A stretch of 64,000 bases of DNA from an uncultured Veillonella sp. (GTDB taxonomy: Bacteria > Bacillota > Negativicutes > Veillonellales > Veillonellaceae), in assembly GCF_934230905.1 (NCBI RefSeq), contig NZ_CAKQFJ010000008.1:21909-85908 (forward strand). The letters are read 5' to 3'. The stretch's first letter is position 1. Each line of letters begins with the position of its first letter. Made by a program: the position numbers and the translations under genes. Of this stretch, positions 16,759-24,823 are shown one piece after another. Below the pieces are notes generated by a model. That model was given only the letters and a program-made list of their open reading frames with translations. It made no database searches and was not told where the DNA came from.

Positions 16759-18030
16759 ATGATGAATAAGAAAAATCTATCTTTAGCAGTTGCCGCATTA
16801 TCTGTTGTAGGTGTAACGACAGCTTTTGCAGCCAATCCTTTTTCTGATGTAACACCTGATAGCTGGGCCTATCAATCTGTATCACAATTGGCTAGTGCCG
16901 GTATCATTAACGGATATCCAGATGGTACTTTCAAAGGCCAAAAGGATATTACTCGCTTTGAGATGGCTCAAATGGTTGCTAAGGCGATGGCAAATCAAGA
17001 TCGTGCTAATGCAGAGCAACAAGCGATGATTAATCGTTTGGCCGATGAATTTTCTAATGAATTGTCAAATTTTGGTGTTCGTGTATCTGCCTTAGAGGAC
17101 CGCGTAGGAAATGTTAAGTTCTCCGGTGATACTCGTATTAACTATGTTGAAAAAGAAGGCATAGATAATCTAGATTCCGAAGGTAAATTTACCGCTCGTG
17201 TGCGTTTAAATATGGATGCTAAAGTTAATAAGAATACATCTGTAAAAGCGCGATTAACTTCAGGGTCTATTGAACTTGGTGATGCAGCTAAAGATCATAC
17301 TATGTCCTTTGATTTAGCCTATGTAGAACACAAATTTGGCAAAAATCATATGGTAGATATTGGTCGCTATACACAAAGCTTTGGTGATGGTTTAATCTAT
17401 TCTAGTAACTTTGATGGTATTGGGTATAGAACACAAGTAGGAAAGGTAAATGTTAATGCTGCTTACGGTTACCCAACACTAGGTCGCTTTAGTAAGGCCT
17501 CTAAAGAAAATAATACCGAAATGGCGCTTATTAACCTTAGTGCACCAGTAAATAAACACTTAAATGTAGGTGGTATGTTTGCTCATGTAGGTACTACTAA
17601 CGTCAAAATGGGCAATGGTAAGACTACTAATGATTTTAATAATGTATATGGTTTTAATGCACAATATAATATTGGTAAATTTGCCACTAATGCTGAATGG
17701 GTAACCGCAACAGGTCTTAGCAATAGTGATGTTTGGAATGTGGGCGTAAAATGGGGCGACTACAAAATCACTAAGAAAAACTCCTGGCGTGTAGCGCTTG
17801 ATTACTACAACCAAGAAAAGAATGCTCCTGTATTCAAAACACAAAAATATGAAGGTAATGACTTATATGGTAAGTCTCGCTATGAAGGCTATAAAGCATG
17901 GCAGCTTAGTGCGTCCTATGCACCAGAGAAAAATGTAGGCATTACAACATATTATGGCTTCCATGCTAAAACACAAGAAGGCCATAAGGTAAATGATTAC
18001 TATCGTGCAGACTTGTTATTTAAATTCTAA
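16759..18030 (+). CDS. ompM1: OmpM-family outer membrane porin/tether (first paralogue)
   Basis: OmpM proteins are trimeric outer-membrane porins of Negativicutes whose SLH domain binds polyaminated peptidoglycan and so tethers the outer membrane. The 423 residues comprise a signal peptide ending AFA-A, an SLH domain (about 26-80, NPFSDVTPDSWAYQSV to RFEMAQMVAKAM), a short coiled coil (about 85-115), then a beta-barrel ending in a C-terminal Phe (LLFKF). Codon use is less biased than in the next two paralogues, and its barrel sequence is more divergent. It has its own promoter and terminator. Two ATGs at 16759 and 16762 are both possible starts after AGAGAGG. The numbering 1 to 3 is by order here and may not match published strains. 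Confidence 0.92.
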   Translation: MMNKKNLSLAVAALSVVGVTTAFAANPFSDVTPDSWAYQSVSQLASAGIINGYPDGTFKGQKDITRFEMAQMVAKAMANQDRANAEQQAMINRLADEFSNELSNFGVRVSALEDRVGNVKFSGDTRINYVEKEGIDNLDSEGKFTARVRLNMDAKVNKNTSVKARLTSGSIELGDAAKDHTMSFDLAYVEHKFGKNHMVDIGRYTQSFGDGLIYSSNFDGIGYRTQVGKVNVNAAYGYPTLGRFSKASKENNTEMALINLSAPVNKHLNVGGMFAHVGTTNVKMGNGKTTNDFNNVYGFNAQYNIGKFATNAEWVTATGLSNSDVWNVGVKWGDYKITKKNSWRVALDYYNQEKNAPVFKTQKYEGNDLYGKSRYEGYKAWQLSASYAPEKNVGITTYYGFHAKTQEGHKVNDYYRADLLFKF

Positions 18031-18044
18031 TTAATATCTATGAA

Positions 18045-18079
18045 ATAAGATCTATCAGAGATGATAGATCTTATTTTTG
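18045..18079 (+). terminator. Rho-independent terminator after ompM1
   Basis: The arms ATAAGATCTATCA (18045-18057) and TGATAGATCTTAT (18062-18074) pair perfectly around a four-base loop and are followed by TTTTTG. Confidence 0.88.
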
Positions 18080-18280
18080 TTATAACTAATTAATTGTAAT
18101 TACATTTATTAGTTATACATATTAATTGAGATGGTAAAAGATGTTAAAATACATTGTTTTATACGTAAATAAAATGAAATTTTATAAAATTTAATTTTGA
18201 TAAATGCAGATAGATACTGCTTTTATTGTATAAAATTATTTCATGAAAGAAATTTCATAATATTTAATTGTGTAAGATGC

Positions 18281-18309
18281 TTTACAAATTTGTTGACCAG
18301 ATGTATATT
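18281..18309 (+). promoter_or_regulatory. ompM2 promoter
   Basis: TTTACA (18281-18286) and TATATT (18304-18309) are separated by exactly 17 bases. Transcription would start near 18316, giving a leader of about 177 bases. The stretch from 18080 to 18280 is very AT-rich and holds no gene that I can support. Confidence 0.65.
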
Positions 18310-18315
18310 GACATC

Positions 18316-18492
18316 ACAGAAAGACAACACACCAAGTTGTGGTAATAAATAAGAATAGAAGAAGAGGAAACGTGGATACTCTACACGATGTTCTTATATA
18401 AAGCATAACTAGATGTATAGTCTTCTGATAATATAAATTTTTTTCTAAATTTGTTAGTCAAAAAAGACTATGTCAGAAAGAAGGAATCTATT
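18316..18492 (+). promoter_or_regulatory. Long ompM2 leader with shared 18-base motif
   Basis: The untranslated leader contains GAGGAAACGTGGATACTC at 18364-18381, identical to a motif at a similar place in the ompM3 leader. A small hairpin (TAGTC 18455-18459, GACTA 18466-18470) sits just upstream of the ribosome site AGAAAGAAGGAA. An upstream TCTTCTGA (about 18421-18428) could pair with TCAGAAAGA of the ribosome-site region with one bulge. These features suggest post-transcriptional control, by an RNA structure, a small RNA or a leader peptide; none is proven. Confidence 0.5.
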
Positions 18493-19755
18493 ATGAAAAA
18501 ACAATTCGCAGCAGTATTTGCAGCAACAGCACTTTTAGGTGTAACTAGCGCATTCGCAGCTAACCCATTTTCCGATGTAACTCCTGATTCTTGGGCATAC
18601 CAAGCTGTATCTCAATTAGCACAAGCTGGCATCGTTAATGGTTACCCAGATGGTACTTTCAAAGGCCAAAACGATATCACTCGTTACGAAATGGCTCAAA
18701 TGGTAGCTAAAGCAATGGCTAACCAAGATAAAGCTAATGCAGAACAACAAGCAATGATTAATCGTTTGGCTGATGAATTCTCCAACGAATTGAACAACTT
18801 GGGCGTACGCGTTTCCAAATTGGAAGACCGTGTAGGTAATGTAAAAGTAACTGGTGATGCTCGTATCCGTTACCAAGGTTCTGAAGATAAAGGTGTTTAT
18901 AAAGATGGCAGTAAATCTTTAACTGATGGCCGTGCTCGCGTTCAATTCAATGCAAAAGTAAATGATAAAACTGATGCAGTAGTTCGTGTTAAAGGTGGTT
19001 ATGAATTTGGTGATGCCTCCAATGGTACAACTGCTAAAATTGACCGTGCATATGTAGACCACAGATTTGGTCATAACGTATCCGCAAAAGCTGGTCGTTT
19101 TAATCAAACAATTGGTGGCGGTTTAATGTATGATGATACATTTGATGGTGCTCAATTAAACGTTGGTAATGATAAAGTTCAAGTACAAGGTGCTTATGGT
19201 TATATGATGGAAGGTGCTGCAGAAGGTCAAGCAAAATCTGATAATCCATCTGTATCCTATGTAGGTTTGAAAGGTAAAGTTGGTAAAGAATCCTCTGTAG
19301 GTGGTTTCTACTCCAGATTGTCTAGTGGCAATTTAAAACATAATGGTGTAGCAACTCCTAATGACCATCAAAACGTATACGGCTTCAATGCAGATCTTCA
19401 TAAAGATAAAGTATGGGTTGGCGGTGAATGGTTAAAATCTGCTGATGTAGCTAATTCTCAAGCTTGGACAGCAGGCGTAGGCTATGGTAACTACGACATT
19501 GCTAAAAAAGGTACTTGGGATGTGAAAGGTCAATACTTCAACCAAAAAGCTAATGCACCAATCGTAAGCTCTACTTGGGATCAAGCATATGACTTAACTA
19601 ATACAAATAATGGTTATAAAGGTTATGTAGCAACAGTTGATTACGCTGTTCAAGATAACGTAGGCTTAAGTGCTGGTTATGGTTTTAATTCCAAAGACCA
19701 AAGCGGTAAAGATTTATCCGATTTCTATCGTGCAGAACTTAACTACAAATTCTAA
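18493..19755 (+). CDS. ompM2: OmpM-family outer membrane porin/tether (second paralogue)
   Basis: The protein has 420 residues. A signal peptide (MKKQFAAVFAATALLGVTSA, cut after AFA) is followed by one SLH domain (about 23-75), a short coiled coil with LADEFSNELNNLGVRVSKLEDR, and a beta-barrel ending NYKF. The frame extends upstream to 18451 without a ribosome site; the ATG at 18493 follows AGAAAGAAGGAA and begins the signal peptide, so I use it. The DNA is strongly biased to a small codon set, as in highly expressed genes. The SLH region is nearly identical in DNA to that of ompM3. Role as for the first paralogue; different barrels may have different pore selectivity. Confidence 0.94.
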   Translation: MKKQFAAVFAATALLGVTSAFAANPFSDVTPDSWAYQAVSQLAQAGIVNGYPDGTFKGQNDITRYEMAQMVAKAMANQDKANAEQQAMINRLADEFSNELNNLGVRVSKLEDRVGNVKVTGDARIRYQGSEDKGVYKDGSKSLTDGRARVQFNAKVNDKTDAVVRVKGGYEFGDASNGTTAKIDRAYVDHRFGHNVSAKAGRFNQTIGGGLMYDDTFDGAQLNVGNDKVQVQGAYGYMMEGAAEGQAKSDNPSVSYVGLKGKVGKESSVGGFYSRLSSGNLKHNGVATPNDHQNVYGFNADLHKDKVWVGGEWLKSADVANSQAWTAGVGYGNYDIAKKGTWDVKGQYFNQKANAPIVSSTWDQAYDLTNTNNGYKGYVATVDYAVQDNVGLSAGYGFNSKDQSGKDLSDFYRAELNYKF

Positions 19756-19816
19756 TTAGTAGTTGATAATTACACTATTATAAAAACCATCTCTTAATAA
19801 CATATAATAGTATATA

Positions 19817-19849
19817 TAAAGGAGTCCTTTTTAAAGGGCTCCTTTTTGT
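19817..19849 (+). terminator. Rho-independent terminator after ompM2
   Basis: AAGGAGTCC and GGGCTCCTT pair (one wobble) around an eight-base loop and are followed by TTTTTG. From 19850 to 20116 the sequence is extremely AT-rich, with no supported gene. A TTGACA at 20058-20063 lacks a good -10. Confidence 0.8.
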
Positions 19850-20116
19850 ATGCAAAAATTATAAAATGCAATATATAGTATGAGTATAAAATGACACAAT
19901 TATTTAGTTTTATAAATTGTTTTTAATAAAATAAATCATATTAATAAGTATATATTTATAATATTTATGAGAATAAATATCGTTAACAAGAAAAACAAAT
20001 AAATTTGTATAAATTTTTGAATTTTTTTAGTTCAAAAAAAAGCAGATAAAATCTAGTTTGACACAAAATTAAAAAAATAAAATTTTTAAAATGAGAATGT
20101 AACTGAGAAAAAAGGG

Positions 20117-20145
20117 TTTACACCAAAAATACTTCGTGCTAATAT
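20117..20145 (+). promoter_or_regulatory. ompM3 promoter
   Basis: TTTACA (20117-20122) and TAATAT (20140-20145) are 17 bases apart, the same -35 hexamer and spacing as the other two ompM promoters. An A/T-tract region just upstream could act as an UP element. The predicted start is near 20152. Confidence 0.7.
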
Positions 20146-20151
20146 CATGGC

Positions 20152-20315
20152 AACAAGAAGCGGTGAGCAAAACATACTGAAATCTTGATGAAGAATTATG
20201 GCGAGGAAACGTGGATACTCCCAAGAGAATTCTAAATCTTGAAATTAGAATGAATTGTGAATCGTAACTTGAACAACAATTTTATTCTTATTTTTCAGAA
20301 AGAAGGAATTCAACT
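20152..20315 (+). promoter_or_regulatory. Long ompM3 leader with shared 18-base motif
   Basis: The leader of about 164 bases has the same 18-base motif GAGGAAACGTGGATACTC at 20203-20220, about 50 bases from the predicted transcript start, as in ompM2. A hairpin follows (ATTCTAA at about 20229-20235 with TTAGAAT at about 20245-20251). The final stretch CAGAAAGAAGGAAT before the start is also shared with ompM2. Between these blocks the two leaders differ, so the shared parts look selected rather than merely recently duplicated. Confidence 0.5.
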
Positions 20316-21608
20316 ATGAAAAAACAATTCGCAGCAATCTTTGCAGCAACAGCAGTTTTGGGTGTAACTACTGCATTTGCAGCTAACCCATTCTCCGATG
20401 TAACTCCTGATTCTTGGGCATACCAAGCAGTTTCTCAATTAGCAGCTGCTGGTATCGTTAACGGTTATCCAGATGGTACTTTCAAAGGCCAAAACGATAT
20501 CACTCGTTACGAAATGGCTCAAATGGTAGCTAAAGCTATGGCTAACCAAGACCGCGCTAACGCTGAACAACAAGCTATGATTAACCGTTTGGCTGATGAA
20601 TTCTCCAACGAATTGAACAACTTGGGCGTTCGTGTAGCTCGCTTGGAAGACCGCGTTGGTAACGTAAAAGTTACTGGTGATGTTCGTCTTCGTTACCAAG
20701 ATGGTTCTGATAAAGGTGCTAACAGAAGCTTTACAAATACTAATAGCAATAAACCAGGCGCATCTCAATTTGATGCTCGTGCACGTGTACAATTCAATGC
20801 AAAAGTTAACGACCGCACTGATGCTGTAGTTCGTTTGACTTCTGGTAGCTTTGAACTTGGTAATGCTACTGATGGTGGCAATACAACGGCAAAAATCGAT
20901 CGTGCTTATGTAAACCACAAATTTGGCGAACGCGTATCTGCTAAAGCAGGTCGTTTTGGTCAAACAATCGGTGCTGGTTTAGCATTTGATGGTACTTTTG
21001 ATGGTGCTCAATTTAACGCTGGTAACGATAAAGTTAACTTCCAAGCAGCTTATGGTTATGCAGTATCTGGTCTTGTTAAAGGTAATGCTAAAGCAGTAAA
21101 CCCTGAACTTGCTATTGTAAACTTGAATGGTAAAGTTGGCAAACATGCTAATGTAGGCGGTTTCTATACTCGTGTAAACGGTGAAGACTTTAAAACTTCT
21201 GCTACAGCGACTCCAGCTAGTAAAGCTTACAAAAATATCTATGGTTTCAACACAGACATTAACTTCGACAAAGTTTGGGTTGGTGGCGAATGGTTGAAAG
21301 CTTCCAACGTTGACAAATCTCAAGCTTGGACTGCAGGCGTTGGTTATGGTAACTACAACCAAGCTAAACAAGGTACTTGGGACGTAAAAGCTCAATATTT
21401 CAATCAAAAAGAAAATGCTCCTATCGTTGATTCCACTTGGAACCAATACTACGGTGCAAACTCCAAAGGTTGGTTGGCATCTGTTGACTATGCATTGCAA
21501 AATAATGTTGGCTTATCCGCTTACTACGGTTTCGACTGGAAACAAACTCAAAACAACGGTAAAGATCTTGGTGACTTCTACCGTGCAGACCTTAACTACA
21601 AATTCTAA
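20316..21608 (+). CDS. ompM3: OmpM-family outer membrane porin/tether (third paralogue)
   Basis: The 430-residue protein has the same design: a signal peptide cut after AFA, an SLH domain (about 23-75), a coiled coil, and a beta-barrel ending in NYKF. The N-terminal 125 residues are almost identical to ompM2. The barrels are clearly related (for example WVGGEWLK, GVGYGNY, GTWDVK), with variable stretches that likely form external loops. Codon bias is the strongest of the three, which with the good promoter suggests the most abundant product. The ATG follows AGAAAGAAGGAATTCAACT. The gene is monocistronic, ending at a terminator. Confidence 0.95.
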   Translation: MKKQFAAIFAATAVLGVTTAFAANPFSDVTPDSWAYQAVSQLAAAGIVNGYPDGTFKGQNDITRYEMAQMVAKAMANQDRANAEQQAMINRLADEFSNELNNLGVRVARLEDRVGNVKVTGDVRLRYQDGSDKGANRSFTNTNSNKPGASQFDARARVQFNAKVNDRTDAVVRLTSGSFELGNATDGGNTTAKIDRAYVNHKFGERVSAKAGRFGQTIGAGLAFDGTFDGAQFNAGNDKVNFQAAYGYAVSGLVKGNAKAVNPELAIVNLNGKVGKHANVGGFYTRVNGEDFKTSATATPASKAYKNIYGFNTDINFDKVWVGGEWLKASNVDKSQAWTAGVGYGNYNQAKQGTWDVKAQYFNQKENAPIVDSTWNQYYGANSKGWLASVDYALQNNVGLSAYYGFDWKQTQNNGKDLGDFYRADLNYKF

Positions 21609-21628
21609 TTTGATAGTTACAAATATAA

Positions 21629-21657
21629 AAGGGACTCCTTCGGGAGTCTCTTTTTTT
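21629..21657 (+). terminator. Rho-independent terminator after ompM3
   Basis: GGGACTCC (21631-21638), the stable tetraloop TTCG, and GGAGTCTC (21643-21650, one wobble) are followed by seven T. Confidence 0.93.
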
Positions 21658-21671
21658 GTACCCCTTATAAA

Positions 21672-21680
21672 TGGTATAAT
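21672..21680 (+). promoter_or_regulatory. Extended -10 promoter for the HAD/rapZ gene group
   Basis: TGGTATAAT at 21672-21680 is a complete extended -10 element. No good -35 is visible at the usual distance. It sits about 35 bases before the HAD gene, directly after the ompM3 terminator. Confidence 0.5.
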
Positions 21681-21715
21681 AAATAAATACAGTAATTATA
21701 CAAGGAGGTCTATTC

Positions 21716-22528
21716 ATGAATCCTTCTTTTTCACATATTCAGATGGTGGCTATTGATTGTGATGAAACATTGTTGCGTAGTGATAATACGGTGTCAAAGT
21801 ATACTAAGGATGTATTGCATCGATTACAAGATAAAGGCGTTCGTATCACTATTGCAACGGGGCGTATGTACCAAACGGCGAAGCCTGTTGGTATGTCATT
21901 GCAGCTTGGTAATGTGCCGATGATATTATTTTCCGGAGGTCTCATCCAAGAATTAGAATCAGGTCGTAAGCTATTTGAACGGACTGTGCCATTAGATACA
22001 GTACAACGGATTTGGAAAATAGCAAGTCAATATGGTTGGCATATTCAATCTTATGTAGATGATCATCTATTGTGTCATCATCAGGATTGGCAATCGAATT
22101 TATATGAACGTCAAACGGGGGCTAAAGCTGAATTTTTAAGCGATTCGTTGTATGAACTTTCACAAGAGCCGAATAAATTAATTGCTATAGATACTGTTAA
22201 AAACATAGATTCTATCATTGATACATTGGCGCCCATTGTAGGCGATACGGCTACGTTAGTGCGGAGCCAACAGGATTTTTTAGAAATCATTGCACCTCAT
22301 GTATCCAAGGGCGATGCGTTATATCAGTTAGCACAGCAATATGGAATTGGCCTAGAGCATATCGTATCCTTTGGTAATGCAGAAAATGATATTTCTATGT
22401 TGTCTAAAACTGGTTATGCAGTAGCTGTTGAAAATGCTGTAGATCATGTTAAGTCTGTAGCTCATGAAGTATGTGCTCACCACAATGATGATGGTGTAGC
22501 TCAGTGGATTGAAAAACATTTATTATAA
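21716..22528 (+). CDS. Cof-type HAD-family phosphatase
   Basis: The 270 residues match the Cof subfamily (HAD-IIB) of hydrolases. Motif I is AIDCDETLLRSD near residue 12, followed by ITIATGRMYQTAKP, a cap domain in the middle, and GNAENDISML as motif IV. Members dephosphorylate sugar phosphates, pyridoxal phosphate or flavin nucleotides; the substrate cannot be read from sequence. AAGGAGG precedes the ATG. The gene leads the rapZ-yvcK-whiA group with only 11 bases to rapZ. Confidence 0.88.
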   Translation: MNPSFSHIQMVAIDCDETLLRSDNTVSKYTKDVLHRLQDKGVRITIATGRMYQTAKPVGMSLQLGNVPMILFSGGLIQELESGRKLFERTVPLDTVQRIWKIASQYGWHIQSYVDDHLLCHHQDWQSNLYERQTGAKAEFLSDSLYELSQEPNKLIAIDTVKNIDSIIDTLAPIVGDTATLVRSQQDFLEIIAPHVSKGDALYQLAQQYGIGLEHIVSFGNAENDISMLSKTGYAVAVENAVDHVKSVAHEVCAHHNDDGVAQWIEKHLL

Positions 22529-22539
22529 TGGAGTAAGGT

Positions 22540-23451
22540 ATGGAAGCATTTCGTTTATTAATTGTTACTGGTATGTCTGGGGCGGGAAAAACTCAGGTCT
22601 TACAAGCATTAGAGGATATGGGATACCTTTGTGTTGATAATATTCCACCTGTATTAATTCCTAAGTTAAGTGAAATTTGTCGACAAGGTGGCGACCGCAC
22701 TAATCGGGTAGCTCTTGTTGTAGATATTCGTGGTGGTGAATTTTTTGAGGCTCTATCTGCATCCTTGGAGAATTTAAAAGAGATGAAGGTAGACTATGAA
22801 ATCGTATTTATGGATGCGAGTGATGAAACATTGATTCGTCGTTATAAAGAATCTCGACGTAGTCATCCATTGGCTCCAAGCGGGCGCATTACAACAGGTC
22901 TAAAAAAAGAACGTCAAATTTTAGATTCTGTACGGCATAAAGCAGATTACATTATTGATACAACAGATATGAAAACAGCATCTCTTAAGGACTACTTGAA
23001 AAAACGATTTACTCAAGTGGCTGATAAACATGGTATGTCTGTAACTGTTGTGAGTTTTGGATTTAAATATGGGTTACCTTTAGATGCTGATATGATATGG
23101 GATGTTCGTTTTTTGCCTAATCCATTCTATATTCCAGAATACCGTCATAAAACAGGGCGTGTACAGGTGGTTAATGACTATATTCACTCTTTTGATGTAA
23201 CGGATGAATTTAAAAAACACTATTTTAATACTATGGATTTTCTTGTACCAAATTATGAGAAAGAAGGCAAGGCCCAATTTATTGTAGCTGTTGGTTGTAC
23301 GGGTGGTATGCATCGTTCTGTTGCAATGGCAGAGGCTTTGTATGCTCATTTATTAGAAAAAGGTTATCGAGCAACTGTTGAACATCGTGATATGATGAAA
23401 AATACTGTTGAAGAAGATTTTAATCCACATCAAGCAGGTCTAGGGAACTAA
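22540..23451 (+). CDS. rapZ: RapZ/YvcJ nucleotide-binding protein
   Basis: RapZ-family proteins are P-loop proteins binding ATP/GTP. In E. coli RapZ guides RNase E to the GlmZ small RNA; in Firmicutes (YvcJ) the role is less clear. The 303 residues show Walker A GMSGAGKTQ near residues 9-17, the SRRSHPLAPSGR segment, and the C-terminal domain signature VAVGCTGGMHRSV. Its place in front of yvcK and whiA is the standard Firmicute arrangement. GlmZ-type regulation should not be assumed here. The next gene starts 10 bases on. Confidence 0.95.
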   Translation: MEAFRLLIVTGMSGAGKTQVLQALEDMGYLCVDNIPPVLIPKLSEICRQGGDRTNRVALVVDIRGGEFFEALSASLENLKEMKVDYEIVFMDASDETLIRRYKESRRSHPLAPSGRITTGLKKERQILDSVRHKADYIIDTTDMKTASLKDYLKKRFTQVADKHGMSVTVVSFGFKYGLPLDADMIWDVRFLPNPFYIPEYRHKTGRVQVVNDYIHSFDVTDEFKKHYFNTMDFLVPNYEKEGKAQFIVAVGCTGGMHRSVAMAEALYAHLLEKGYRATVEHRDMMKNTVEEDFNPHQAGLGN

Positions 23452-23461
23452 AGGGGTTTAT

Positions 23462-24811
23462 ATGTTACGAAAACGTTGGTTTCGGTGGTTGATTCCGGGC
23501 CTTAATATTAAACGTTGGCTTGCTCTCTATAGTTTAGGGATAGGCTTATTAATTATAGGTATTTCACTATTATTTAATTATCAATGGTTATCGTATATAG
23601 AAGATATTGTTCTTGCGTATTCATATTTTCTAACAGGCTATTATAATTATAATGTATTAATCTTAGTAGGTGCTGTGTTAATAGGTATAGCGGCCATATT
23701 GATTTTACTTGGCACGAGCAAGGTAATTAAAACAATTATTCGTGCAGTATTGCCTGATCCATCTAGCAAAGTATCGGATATTATTTTTCAAAATATTCGA
23801 CTTGATAAAGGTCCTAAAATTGTTGTTATAGGTGGTGGGACTGGTTTATCCAATCTGTTGCGCGGCTTGAAAGCTCATACCTCTAATTTGTCAGCTATCG
23901 TAACTGTAGCTGATGATGGCGGTTCTTCTGGTCGCCTGCGTGAAGATTTTAAAATGATAGCACCTGGTGATTTACGTAACTGTCTTGTAGCACTGGCTGA
24001 GCAAGAAGGGGTCATGGAAAACTTATTCCGGTATCGTTTTGAAGGGAATAATGAGCTTTCTGGGCATAGTTTTGGGAATCTTTTTATTACTGCTTTAGCT
24101 CAGGTATATAATGGTGATGTAGAAGAAGCTCTTGAAGCAGCTAGTAAATTGTTGCGTGTTCGAGGTCGTGTTATTCCATCATCTACTGAATTTATTCAGC
24201 TTAGTGCCGAATTGGTAGATGGTACTATTGTTGATGGTGAAAGTAACATACCACACTCAGGGCAAAGAGTTAAACGAGTATTTAGTACACCAGAACATCC
24301 AAAACCTGAAGGTGCCGCATTACAAGCTATTGATGAAGCAGATGTTATTATTTTAGGACCAGGTAGTCTTTATACAAGTATTATTCCTAATTTATTGACG
24401 GATAAAATTGCTGATCATGTTCGTGCTAGTAAGGCGAATAAAATTTATATAGCTAATGTAATGACGCAACCAGGTGAAACATCAGGCTACACATTGGCCG
24501 ATCATGTACAGGCTATTATCGATCATAGTGGGATAGGTATCATCGATACTGTTCTTGCTAATGATGGTCCTTTACCAATTCAGATGGTAGAACAGTATAG
24601 TGCCGTTGGTTCAGAGCCGATGGTAATTGATTCAAAACGATTGCAAGATATGGGGATTCGTACGGTTAGAGCAACATTGATTAGTCAAGACAAACCGGCT
24701 ATTCATGACCCAGAACGCTTAGGTAAGGTTCTTATGGATATTATTTATGCTATGAAATCAGATATGGAACCACGCGTATTAGAGTATTATCTGCGTCGTG
24801 CGGATCATTAG
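23462..24811 (+). CDS. yvcK: Gluconeogenesis factor YvcK (CofD-like)
   Basis: YvcK-family proteins bind UDP-sugars and are needed in Bacillus for growth on gluconeogenic carbon sources and for normal cell-wall synthesis. The catalytic-like domain starts with VVIGGGTGLSNLLRGLK at about residue 120, with TVADDGGSSGRLR and LGPGSLYTSIIPNL further on. This version has about 110 extra N-terminal residues with two hydrophobic helices (about 20-40 and 65-85), so it is membrane-anchored, unlike the B. subtilis protein. It is 449 residues long and lies between rapZ and whiA as in other Firmicutes. Confidence 0.94.
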   Translation: MLRKRWFRWLIPGLNIKRWLALYSLGIGLLIIGISLLFNYQWLSYIEDIVLAYSYFLTGYYNYNVLILVGAVLIGIAAILILLGTSKVIKTIIRAVLPDPSSKVSDIIFQNIRLDKGPKIVVIGGGTGLSNLLRGLKAHTSNLSAIVTVADDGGSSGRLREDFKMIAPGDLRNCLVALAEQEGVMENLFRYRFEGNNELSGHSFGNLFITALAQVYNGDVEEALEAASKLLRVRGRVIPSSTEFIQLSAELVDGTIVDGESNIPHSGQRVKRVFSTPEHPKPEGAALQAIDEADVIILGPGSLYTSIIPNLLTDKIADHVRASKANKIYIANVMTQPGETSGYTLADHVQAIIDHSGIGIIDTVLANDGPLPIQMVEQYSAVGSEPMVIDSKRLQDMGIRTVRATLISQDKPAIHDPERLGKVLMDIIYAMKSDMEPRVLEYYLRRADH

Positions 24812-24823
24812 AAAGGAAAATCT

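Noticed and set aside
20439..21500. Two 173-174-residue open frames antisense to ompM3
   Set aside because: They arise from the strong codon bias of ompM3; there is no ribosome site or promoter and the composition is unlike a real protein. The similar antisense frame over ompM2 is rejected for the same reason.
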